NCBI RefSeq assembly: GCF_000143415.4
Contig: NW_003314273.1
Span: 1,518,052 to 1,582,051 of the forward strand
Direction of reading: 5' to 3'
Length of the DNA stretch: 64,000 bases
From: Selaginella moellendorffii
Taxonomy: Eukaryota > Streptophyta > Lycopodiopsida > Selaginellales > Selaginellaceae
The translations under genes were made by a program, and so were the position numbers. Positions 54,436-64,000 of this stretch are shown piece after piece (position 1 is the stretch's first letter; each line of letters opens with the position of its first letter). The notes below the pieces were generated by a model. That model saw nothing but the letters and a program-made list of their open reading frames with translations, searched no databases and was not told the DNA's origin.

Positions 54436-54930
54436 TAGTAAATTTAAATTGTTTAAGAAAGTACCATGAAGATATAAGCATAAATATTTTTTATATCTTA
54501 GGGTGCAAAAATATGGATAATCTCATAAATAAAGCCCTCGCAAGGATTTATCGTTAAAGAGGGCCTTTTATTTTCCAGCAAAACACCAAAAGATTGGGTG
54601 TAGTTTTATTAGACACAAAACTAGCAAAGAGCCTTTATCTAGAGGGGCCTACTATGGAAGTTCCTATGGAGAGGGGGCTTGCTTGTGAATTGGATCCCGA
54701 AGGTTTGCCTAGATGTGTCACCTAGAACCATTCATCTAGTGGTGTCCACATCCATTCTCGAGTACCTACATTCTCTTGCTTCCATAAGAAATGCCAGATC
54801 TGTGCTTCTTTCTTAGCTTTTTCTGGACTATTTTGCCCTCCTCTCTTTTCCAGTTGTAGAACATGGGCTGCTGTTGTAGTAATCATTCTGGTCCACACCC
54901 GTGACACCACCATCTTCGATCCTTCATGTT
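54436..54930 (+). pseudogene. Element D tail, right of element P
   Basis: After ACAA the Gypsy frame resumes (IVNLNCLRKYHEDISINIFY, ending TAA near 54557). It is followed by about 370 bp without coding signal that may hold the 3' non-coding end. The border with the family C LTR is at 54931. Confidence 0.65.
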
Positions 54931-55403
54931 TGTAGCGCATGTGGTTTTGACCCTTTATCCTATGGTGATTTACCATAGGATAACACCACGAAGCGGAACC
55001 TAAACCCTCTTTGTGCCACGTGACAGATGCCACGTGTCACATGCCACGTGTCCATAGGAACCCAAGGTTTAGGGCCTTGGGCCACTGAACGAAGGAACAG
55101 TGCCAAACTCCCAAGCGTGAAGCCAAAGAGTGGTGGAACTGAACCACGGAGCAACTCCTGAGCATATAGCCCAAGGAGCGAAGGAACAAGAGCCTGGAGC
55201 GACTTGGAACAGTCCTGGAGCAACTAGCATCCCAATGCCAGGACCAACACACAAAATGGAGCCAAACGGAGTCTGGCGCTATTTCAGCATATCGGTGGCC
55301 TAACGCGAGGATATGGGTACTCCACAAGCTAGCATGGTGTGGAACTTGGGCTTAGACCCAAGCCGGACGCATAACAAGGACAAGCACGCAAGCGGGAGCT
55401 AGA
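54931..55403 (-). repeat. Family C LTR fragment
   Basis: Starts TGTAGCGCATGTGG and matches 31384-31830. It carries repeated CCACGTG/CACGTGTC words (55015-55055). It is cut at 55404 by the start of a family A LTR. Confidence 0.7.
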
Positions 55404-57649
55404 TGTGAGACACAAAATCCCTAAGCCCCAAAGTGGAGCCGGAAGAGCGCCACATGGTAGTGGCCGAAGCGAGAGCCAAACGAGCGTAACACGTTTGGAC
55501 CAAAACCTCCGACTTGAAAAGTCAAGAGCGGGAGTGGAACTCCCAACAAAGTGCTCGAGGAATAAGCACGAAGCGAGCAATAAGCGAGGCTCCAAAAAGG
55601 GACCCAAAAGGACAAACACATGACACGTGGAAGTGTCCGAGATGGACCCGAGATGGAGTCTGAGATGGAGTCCGAGATGGAGTCTGAGATGGACCCGAGA
55701 TGGAGTCCGAGATGGAGTCCGAGATAGACCCAAGATGGACCCGAGATGGAGTCCGAGATGGAGTCCGAGATGGACCCGAGATGGACCCGAGATGGAGTCC
55801 GAGATGGAGTCCGAGATGGAGTCCGAGATGGAGTCCGAGATGGAGTCCGAGATGGACCCGAGATGGACCGGAGATGGAGTCCGAGATGGAGTCCGAGATG
55901 GACCCGAGATGGACCCGAGACCGAGACCGAGGCCGAGACTGAGGCCGAAGCCGAGACTGAGACCAAGTCCGAGTCCAAAACCGGGACCGAGACCGAGTCC
56001 GAGTCCGAATACAAATACAGGCAGTTGGGTGAAAGCCCAAAGCGATTGTCCCACAGGGGGGGTGTAAGCTCCTGAGTTTGGACTTCCCGGGAGGTCACCC
56101 AGCCCAGTACTATTCAAACCCAAGGACGCTTAACTCCAACTATCCCAAGACCCTTAACCGATTGGAAAAGGGGGTGCACTCTTGTTCATGGGCCCTTTCC
56201 CTCTATATTTGAACCCCATGGATCGTCTCTCGAGTCGTTCCCTTTGGTTGCTTACAATCCACCACGCTTCCCTGCAAGTTCACGCCCTCGTGAACGGAAG
56301 CTGAGAGCCGCAGCTCTCCCGAGAGCCTCGCTCTCTTGACACCCTACCCCTCGGGTCGAGCCCAGCGGGAGCAAACTGGACCAGCCAGATGTCAATCAAC
56401 ATGTGGTGTGATTCCCTTAGCCAACCAACAGAGTCGGACCCGAGACCCCTCTGATACCAAATGTAAGCTCCTGAGTTTGGACTTCCCGGGAGGTCACCCA
56501 GCCCAGTACTATTCAAACCCAAGGACGCTTAACTCCAACTATCCCAAGACCCTTAACCGATTGGAAAAGGGGGTGCACTCTTGTTCATGGGCCCTTTCCC
56601 TCTATATTTGAACCCCATGGATCGTCTCTCGAGTCGTTCCCTTTGGTTGCTTACAGGGGGGAGGGGGCTGCCGGGGGTTCCAAAAGTATAGTAGGGAGAG
56701 TGTGGGGGTTGGAGCCCAATGGAGCCAGTTTGGCCAGGAAGGGCTAGTTTGGCCCAGGAAAGGCCAGTTTGGCCCAGGAAGGCCATACCCAGTGTTGGGT
56801 GATGAACTGACCACTGGGAAGTCCAAGACTAGAGTGAATACAGACTGACAAGCGGGGTAGCTTGGTGAAGTGTTCAAGAGCCGGCTCTAGTTCCCTTGGG
56901 AGATTGACTGGCCGATGCTCCCAGTCCAAGTGTGGGTGGCACTACCTACTTGGATACCTGGTGTGGCTCAACGGAACCTCGCTCTAAGCCCATGTCTAGA
57001 GCACCCAAAGGCGGAAGGCGGGGAGAGTACCCATGAGGCCCGCGTAGGGCCATGGTGTTCCAAAATGTTGTCCCAAAGGCCCAGACTATAGAAAGGAAGA
57101 GGAGTAGTCCTCTGGTGTAGTGACCAAGGATACAGTCGAGTGGTGAGAAAGTCCTATAGAACTGTGGGACTTAGTGGTCAGGCCTGTGGGCCTCGATCCA
57201 GTGGCAGTGTTGGTGAACACGGCCATGGGCAGAAAGGGACTTGGTGAAGACCGGAAAAGGGATATTGGGGAAGGCTATTCCCCATGTCTGTGGGCATCCT
57301 AAGGATGCTAAGGAGTGGATATGGAATGATCACTCTTGGACGGATGGCCTAGTCCTTGAGAGATGGGATTGTGATGCAGGTGGTGTTAGACCTCTGGTGT
57401 GACCAAAGTAAAGGGGCATGGCCTTAGCGTAACGGGCTGATATGTCGGTGGTACCTTGGGGTGTTTATCATGGGATCAAACACATGGAGCACTTGGATCA
57501 AGTGCAAAGGTTGAGTGGCGGGGATGCCATTCTCGGGGCTAGCAAGCCCAAGTCTGAAATAGGGCTTATGGAGGTTGTGAGTGAGACTCCTCTAAGTGGA
57601 TGGAGGTGTGGTTAAGTGACTAAAGTATAATGGAAAATTTAGTCGCTTA
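55404..57649 (+). mobile_element. Family A LTR, plus orientation, carrying a complete TRIM
   Basis: Starts TGTGAGACAC and ends AGTCGCTTA. It is about 1,650 bp without the TRIM, and holds the GAGATGGAGTCC/GAGATGGACCCG array at 55635-55920. The final CA is missing and family C LTR sequence begins at once, so the right end is a recombination or truncation point. Confidence 0.82.
56063..56655 (-). mobile_element. Complete TRIM element (593 bp) with identical LTRs
   Basis: LTRs at 56063-56256 and 56462-56655, each 194 bp and identical by my reading, flank 205 bp of non-coding internal DNA. On the minus strand the Met primer site TGGTATCAGAGG (complement 56448-56459) lies beside the right LTR. A purine-rich tract (GGGAAGCGTGGTGGA) lies beside the left one. 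The element sits in a G run with GGGGG on both sides as target duplication. It has no coding capacity and depends on another element. Confidence 0.93.
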
Positions 57650-59107
57650 AACTAGACTATGCCTTAGGTTGGTCGGCCATGCCCGAAATACCCATTATCC
57701 CTACTATACATTTGGAACCCCCCACAGCCCCTCCCCCTTGAGGAACACACGCTTTGGGCTTTCACCCCAAGCCTCCCTTAGTTTCAGGAGTTAAGTCTCT
57801 GGGACAAGCTCGAAACTTACTAAATATGGAATGGCCCTAGATTGTGAATTTGGACATGGAACGAACACCATTGTGTTCAGGACGATCTCTACATTCCGTA
57901 GATATGCCAAATAAGCAAATCTGGACACTTTCCATAAATAGCATTTGGGACCGAAATGAGACCAACACAAAGGGCATGATAGCGAGGGTGTTTGGTAGAC
58001 ACGGTAAGCTATCATCTAGCGATATTTAGGGACCAAACTCAATATCACGGGGGTTCCCAACACTAGCAAGTGCAAGTCAACGAATGAGTTTCTCTAACCA
58101 AGTCAAGTATGCTTGACAAATAGCACGTAGGAATTCTATCCTTATGCCCATTTGGTCAAGTGCACACGCAAAGACCAGTTTCTCAACTAGCTTAGGCAGA
58201 GACTGATAACGGGCCCAGCAATACCGATCTCTTGCCATCGTGGCAGTAAGGTAAGAGTGTCCGTAAGGAGTAGTCGACAGGTAACTTTCGATACTCGAAG
58301 TCACATTCGCGACAATGTTTGTCATTAAAAATTCTGTTACACTTGGCTTTCCACACTTCCCACAATGTAATACTTGTTTGGTGTTTGGCAGATACGGTAA
58401 GCTATCATCCAACGATATTGAGGGACTAGTCTCAACACGCGAGGGTTCTTGTCACTAGCAAGTGCAAGACAAAACGAGAAGAGAACTTTTTACCAGGCTA
58501 AGTATGCTTAGCTGATAACAAGTAGGAATTCTGTCCTTATGCTCATCTAGTCTAAGTACACTCAAAATGCCCAGTTAACTCCACTAGCATAAGAGGGACT
58601 AATAAAGGGTCCAGCAATACCAACCTTCTGCCATTGTGGCAGTAAGGAAAGAGTGTCCGTAAGAACTAGCCGATAGGTAACTTTCGATACCTGAAGTCAC
58701 ATTTGCGACACTCATCAAGGTTCCCACCTTTTGTACCAACTCGTACTCTGTTCTATTTGATTTCAATACTCACTGCATGAGCAACAGAGTGTTAACCATC
58801 TGTCCATAGATGTCGCGAATGTGACTTTGGGTATCAAAAATTACCTGTCGGCTATCCTTTCATATATTCTTTTTTATTGCCATGACGGTAGGAGGTCGGT
58901 ATTGCTGGACCCTTTATTAGTCCCTCTTGTGTTAGTGGAGTTAACTGGGCATTTCAAGTGTACTCAGACACGGTAAGCTATCATCCAATAATATTGAGGG
59001 ACTAGTCTTAATACGCAAGTGTTCTTGACACTAGCTAGTTACTGCCCAACTAACTTGACTAACACAAGAAGGACTAATAACGACCTCCTACCATTATGGC
59101 AGGAAGG
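57650..59107. mobile_element. Mosaic of family C LTR pieces with an E LTR piece
   Basis: 57660-58314 is a minus-oriented C LTR part ending GCGACA. 58380-58712 is a second, shorter piece of the same part. 58713-58810 resembles the E LTR (33765-33855). 58811-58975 is the C LTR start in plus orientation. 58976-59107 is minus-oriented again. No genes. Repeated truncation and inversion made this patchwork. Confidence 0.6.
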
Positions 59108-60783
59108 TGTAAGCGACTAAATTTTCCATTACTTTAGTCACTTAACCACACTTCTGACCACTTGGAGGAGTCTCACTCACAACCTCCATAAGTCCTATTT
59201 TGGACTTGGGCTTGCTAACCCCAAGAATGGCATCCATACCACTCAACCTTTGCACTTGTTCCAATGCTCCACATGTTCGATCCCATGACCGACACCCCAA
59301 GGTACCACTGACATATCAGCCCGTTACACTAAGGCCATGCCCATTCACCTTGGTCACATCGGTGGTCTGACACCACCTACACCACAGTCCTGTCTCTCAA
59401 AGACTGGGCCATCCGTCCATGAGTGATCATCCCAGATCCACTCCTTAGCATCCTTAGGATGCCCACAGATATGGGGAATAGCCTTCCCCAATATCCCCTT
59501 TCCGGTCCCCACCAAGTCCCTTTCTGCCCATGGCCGTGTTTGCTAATACTGCCACTAGATCAAGGCCCACAGGCCCGACCACTAAGTCCCATGGTTCTCT
59601 GGGACTTCCTCCTCACATGACCGTATCCTTGGTCTCTACACTATAGGATGGCTCCTCTTCTTTTTCATATTCTGGGACCTTGGGGTAACATTTTGGAACA
59701 CCATGGCCTTACGCGAGCCTCGTGGGTACTCTCCCCCGCCTTCTACCTTTGGGTGCTCTAGCCGTGGTCTTAAAGCCAGGTTCTGTTGAGCCACACCAGG
59801 TATCTAAGTAGGTAGTGCCACCCACACTTGGACTGGGAACATTGGCCAGTCGATCTCCCGGGGGAACTAAAGCCGGCTCTTGAACACTTCACCAAGCTAC
59901 CCCACTTGTCGGTCCATGTTCACTTTAGTCTTGGACTTCCCAGTGGGCAGCTCATATCCCAACACTAGGTACAGCCTTCTTGGGCCAAACTGGCCTTCCT
60001 TGACCAAACTGGCTCCCCCTACTATACTTTTGGAGCTCACCAAACCCCCTAGGGTCTGGGAGACGAATGCTTTGGGATTTCACCCTCTCGGACTCGAACT
60101 CAAACTTGGACTCGGACTCAGACTCGGACTCGGACTCAGACTCAGACTTGGACTCTGACTCCGACTCCGACTCCGACTCGGGCTTGGACTCGGTCTCGGT
60201 CTTGGCCTCGGCCTCGGTCTCAGTCTCGGTCTCGGTCTTGGTCTCGGTCCCGGTCTCGGTCTTGGTCTCGGTCTCGACCTCAGAATCCATCTCAGGTCCT
60301 TCTCGGACTCCATCTCAGATTCCATCTCGAGTCCATCTCGGACTCCATCTTGGACTCCATCTCAGGACTCCATCTTGGGTCCATCTCGAACTCCATCTCG
60401 GACTCCGTCTCGGTCCATCTCGGACTCCGTCTCGGTCCATCTCGGACTCCATCTTGGGTCCATCTCGAATCCATCTCAGACTCCATCTTGGACTCCATCT
60501 CGGTCCATCTTAGACTCCATCTCGGAGTCCATCTTGGGTCCATCTCGGACTCCATCTTGGGTCCATCTCAGACTCCATCTTAGGTCCTTTTTTAGAGCCT
60601 TGCTTATTGCTCGCTTCGTGCTCATTCCTTGAGCACTTTGTTAGGAGTTCCACTCCCGCTCTCGACCTTTCAAGTCGGAGCTTTTAGTCCAAACGTGTTA
60701 CACTCGTTTGGCTTTTGCTTCGGCCACTACCACATGGCGCCCTTCCGGCTCCACTTTGGGACCCAGGGATTTTGTGTCTCACA
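59108..60783 (-). repeat. Family A LTR (3' LTR), minus orientation
   Basis: 1,676 bp, TGTAAGCGAC to GTCTCACA, like 5755-7425. The hexamer array (60085-60290) is interrupted by many CTCGGT and TTGGAC units. The internal sequence to its right shows it is a 3' LTR. Confidence 0.85.
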
Positions 60784-61622
60784 ACTCCACCACCCATAGA
60801 CGAAGTTCAATGTCCTCATCGAACGGTAAACACTTTTATAAAGTAATACCAACATGTATTACCCTTTCCATTCTTTGCACCTCACCAATATTCGTTAATG
60901 GTTTGATACCGAAGGCTCACCATGCCCTACCCTCCTCTAAGGAGGATAGTCTCTCCAACTTAGAGACTGATTGGACCACTTATAATGGTTTTCTCCTTTT
61001 ATTGGTTTAGTTCTTGCTAAACCTGTTAGAGATACCGTCTATATGTCAATCCCACTATTCCTTCTCGAGTAGTCTCAGTTTTCACGATATAACCTTTGCA
61101 CTTTGGAACTTTTACTTCTAACTTCTTGAAGTCACTTTCCTAGGTGTCTCCGACACCTTGCATTTCACATATTGTGCAACTCCACTTCCCTATCCTAGGA
61201 AGTTCTTTACTTGAGGGCACCATCATCCTCTCTTCTATTTCGGGCCTCTTTGGGCACTAAGTTCTAGTCATCAAAATTTGTGCTAGGGCTGTCCATGGCC
61301 CTATCATTTGGCTACCTTATTGCTCCCTCCCTTGGAGCTTCCACTTTCGCCAAATTGGAAGGATTCTATCATTGGAAACACCTTGCCTTTCTCACAATTT
61401 GTTAGCCCCCAACACATTAATGTTTTTGGCCCAACTTTGCCTTTTTGGATTCTTTCCCATGGTTCCCATGGCCTTTTTCTTAGCCATTAGTCTTTTGCTC
61501 CTATCCTTGTTTGTTGCACCTAGCAACATTGGATCGCTACCTCCATTTTCGAGGTATCCTTTCAGTTCTATAGCAAAGAATTTGCTTTGCTAAGTCCAAA
61601 GGGTGTTTACCCTTAGTAAGTC
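60784..61622 (-). mobile_element. Family A internal part, truncated
   Basis: Matches 7426-7681 followed directly by 16036-16620, so it shows the family A sequence without the family B insertion. It stops at 61622, where family E LTR sequence begins. No coding potential. Confidence 0.72.
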
Positions 61623-62212
61623 TTGGGAGCTGCTCTTGAGCATTTCCTGGGTTGGCCCCTCCGGCACCACCCAAGTCCCTGCTCACTCCCACCCAAGGCC
61701 CCTCAGCCCCAGTCTCAACCTCAAGTCAGTTTGGAAGCACCACTGGAGAGCTCCTTTAAGACTGGTTCCTGGACCTCACTATCCCTACTATACTTTTGGA
61801 ACCCCCTGCAGCCCCCCCCCCCCCCAGGAGACGCACGCTTTGGGCTTTCACCCCTTGACCCGTATTAGTACTCGGACTCGGTCTCGGACTTGATCTCGGA
61901 CCCGACTTCGGACTCAGTCTCGGACTCGATCTCGGACTTGATCTTGAACCCGATCTCGGACTAGACTTCAGACTTGACCTCGGACTTGGTCTCGGACCCA
62001 ATTTGGATCTCGGACTCTGTCTCAAACTCGGTCTCGAACTTAGTCTCTGATTCGGCCTCGGACTCAATCCCGGACTTTATCTCAAACTCGGTCTCAGAGT
62101 CGGTCTTGGACTCGATCTTCGACTCGGTCCTATCTGATGAACTCTTTGTCATTTTGGTCATGCTTTCGGGGATCTTTTGGCCTATGACACCTTGGTGAGT
62201 TGGTTCCTTACA
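61623..62212 (-). repeat. Family E LTR, partial (3' LTR)
   Basis: Matches 34205-34800 and ends GGTTCCTTACA. The purine tract of the element (complement of CTGCACCACCCATAG) follows, so this is the 3' LTR side. A C run lies at 61811-61824. Confidence 0.75.
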
Positions 62213-62535
62213 ACTGCACCACCCATAGAAGAAGTTCGATGCCCACATCGAATGTCTCTCTTTTTTATCCTACAACTTGTTGACCATGTCTCCGGGGGCA
62301 TCCCCCCACTTAGCGGTGTGCCTAAGTTAGCCTCCCCGGCCAAGAGCCAATGACAACGGAATATAGGTGTCCCTATACTCCTCACCTCACCATGCCCTAG
62401 TATGGGGTCGGGACTTGAACCCAGCCTTGCTTTACTAGGGGGTTGGGACTCGAACCCAACCTCTGTAAAATACGTCTACGGATTCGACATCCCCGTTGGG
62501 AGTCGGGCATAGTTCCCTACACCTGGTTGACCTAG
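62213..62535. other. Family E 3' non-coding region
   Basis: From the purine tract to the integrase remnant; no reading frame of interest. It shares words with 16970-17330 (CCCCGGGGGCATCCCCC, GACTTGAACCCA) of the family A internal region. This is further evidence that A derives from or is allied to E. Confidence 0.5.
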
Positions 62536-63130
62536 CTAACCCATGCTAATTAGCTTACCTTCGGCGCACCTTCGGTCCCAACATATGCTATTGCTCAAAT
62601 TCACAAATTGATACTTGATCTGAGATAATGTCTTCTGGCCTTCCCCGCACTCAAACCACTTGTTCGAAGAACAGCTTCGCCACACCTTCCGCATCCACTT
62701 CCGTTGTGGTGGGTATGAAATGTGCCATATTCGAAAATCAATCCACCACCACGAATATCGCATCGAACCCCTCGCTTGGAGGGAGTCCGGTGATAAAGTC
62801 CATCGTAAGACATTTCCACGGACGATCTGGAATTGGGATGCTTTGTAACAAGCCCCCACTAGCCTTAGTCACGGCTTTGACCTGCTGATATGTTGGACAT
62901 GTCTTTCCATAGTCTTGGACGTCCTTAGCCATATCTGGCCAGTGGTACTTCCTCTTGAGTAAGCCCATTGTCTTTGGCACTTCGCCGTGTCCCGCAAGAG
63001 GTCCGTCATGACACTCTTCTAAGGCTACCTTCCTTAGTTCCCCTTCTGGAACATACACCCTCGTTTGCTTGTAATATATGAGTCTGTTGTGTTCCACATA
63101 AGCCTGTTTTCTCTTCCATTGGCAACTCAC
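62536..63130 (-). pseudogene. Family E integrase N-terminal part
   Basis: On the minus strand: zinc-binding HHCC region (ECHDGPLAGHGEVPKTMGLL, then TCPTYQQVK; one Cys is read as Tyr) and the start of the catalytic core, WKCLTMDFITGLPPSEGFDA, with the first catalytic Asp. The other core residues lie beyond a frameshift (62738) in degraded sequence down to about 62536. Gypsy integrase joins element cDNA to the chromosome. Confidence 0.8.
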
Positions 63131-63480
63131 CTCTCTGGTGAGCTTCCCGTGCCTCTAGATTCCTTAGCAACACTTCTTGTGCTAAACCATCATTCTCATA
63201 TGCAGTCAACACATCATCCCAAAAGGTTGCTGTCACGCTGGATATCGCTAACTTCAAGCTCGCTTTTCGACTTAGCGCATCTGCCATGATGTTGCTCTTC
63301 CCAGGCTTGTACAGAATCTCGCAATCAAACTCGGCCAAGGCATCCGTGAGTTTGTCTCTTTTCGCTTGACTCCCCCACATACTTGTTCGCTAGCCACCGG
63401 ATTTGCCTTTCCAGAACCCCGAGGACTCATTCTTAGAGAAACTCTTCTTGAATTTCCCTTTGCTATATGTTCCCCTTGGT
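63131..63480 (-). pseudogene. Gag linker fused to RNase H end (family E, internal deletion)
   Basis: The minus-strand frame begins in gag (GKFKKSFSKNES and WGSQAKRDK, as at 5110-5235). It then runs without a break into LTDALAEFDCEILYKPGKSN and MADALSRKA, the end of RNase H, and on into the integrase linker. Zinc knuckle, protease, RT and most of RNase H are gone. The short match around AAAAGAGACAAAC is where the deletion probably took place. Confidence 0.75.
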
Positions 63481-63598
63481 TTGGCCCCTTTGTTAAATGT
63501 GGACCCCGACCCCGTCACGTTCCCCTTTCACAGGTTATTGTTGAAATCCACCTTGATGGCCGCATCCAATGCTTCCTTGTAGTTGGTCGGGTTCCAGC
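63481..63598 (-). pseudogene. Family E gag fragment
   Basis: Matches 32700-32820, gag-linked sequence of family E. It is cut at 63599 by a family C LTR. Confidence 0.65.
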
Positions 63599-64000
63599 TG
63601 TTGCGAATGTGACTTCAGGTATCGAAAGTTACCTGTCGGCTAGTCCTTATGGACACTCTTACCTTACTCCCACAATGGCAGGAGGTCGGTATTGTTGGAC
63701 CCGTTATTAGTCTCCGCCTAAGCTAGTTGAGAAACTGGTCATCACATGTGCACTTAGACCGGAAGGGCACTAAGGAAGGAAATCCTAAGTTGTCATTTAG
63801 TCAAGCAGAGTTGACACGGTGATGAGAAACTCATGATGTTGACTTGCACTTGCTAGTGTTGGGAACCCCCGCGATATTGAGATTGGTCCCTCAATATCGC
63901 TAGATGATAGCTTACCGTGTCTGCCAAACACCCTCGCTATCATGCCCTTTGTGTTAGTCTCATTTCGGTCCCAAATACTATTTATGGAAAGTGTCTAGAT
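63599..64000 (+). repeat. Family C LTR, plus orientation, cut by the window end
   Basis: Starts TGTTGCGAATGTGAC and follows the reverse complement of 30975-30560. It is inserted in the E gag fragment. The right end and any target duplication are outside the window. Confidence 0.75.

Noticed and set aside
55421-56123. Long Trp/Pro/Arg- and Ser-rich frames on both strands
   Set aside because: Translation of the GAGATGGAGTCC array in the family A LTR, not genes.
60067-60632. Repeat-rich frames in the LTR at 59108-60783
   Set aside because: Same LTR array; no conserved protein between copies.

Overview
The window is nuclear DNA from a eukaryote, almost certainly a land plant with a large transposon-filled genome. 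The evidence is several Ty3/Gypsy lineages, initiator-tRNA-Met and tRNA-Arg primer sites, a Copia remnant, a TRIM element and many nested LTRs. I cannot decide the lineage. I see no CRISPR, rRNA or tRNA gene and no intact conserved host gene. Nonsense codons in the coding remnants are mostly of the C-to-T or G-to-A type, as expected when methylated repeats decay.

Layout. 1-3958: pieces of a non-coding long-LTR retroelement (family A), with a solo TRIM LTR inside. 5092-5754 and 21325-21545: a Gypsy gag-protease gene (family E) split by a complete family A element (5755-21319, TSD CCCTG). That A element is itself split by a Tat/Ogre-like Gypsy element (family B, 7682-16030, TSD CTCTC). 21546-26600: degraded LTRs and unassigned sequence. 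26600-27660: Copia remnant. 27790-30975: Gypsy element C, with its protease site deleted and RT motif mutated. 31384-34800: family E gag between two unlike LTRs. 34801-42038: very degraded, AT-rich B-like element D. 42039-54431: a 12.4-kb DNA transposon, here called element P, inserted into D. 54436-64000: the rest of D, then a mosaic of A, C and E LTRs, a complete TRIM with identical LTRs, and an E integrase remnant.

The standout is element P. It has 24-bp terminal inverted repeats and a 4-bp target duplication (ACAA). Removing it and one ACAA restores the reading frame of the Gypsy polyprotein it interrupted, which fixes both ends. Two genes diverge from a central regulatory region. On the minus strand is a DDE-type transposase of the GHTHEDVD kind. 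On the plus strand is an 11-exon gene for a protein of about 1,588 codons. That protein joins a ParB-like segment, a segment resembling the C-terminal part of N4/N6 DNA methyltransferases, an acidic and low-complexity middle, and an FCP1/NIF-type HAD domain. About 25 copies of one 22-bp palindrome are spread through P, in introns, intergenic DNA and some codons. I see none elsewhere in the window. Nine of the ten introns are only 38-57 nt. A palindromic site family beside a ParB-like protein suggests a parS-like site recognised by the element's own protein. That link, and the methyltransferase reading, are inference.

The P genes keep frame through every exon but carry in-frame stops: TAG at 49754, 52041 and 52992, and in the transposase TGA at 44640 and TAG at 43938. 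This copy is therefore probably recently inactivated.
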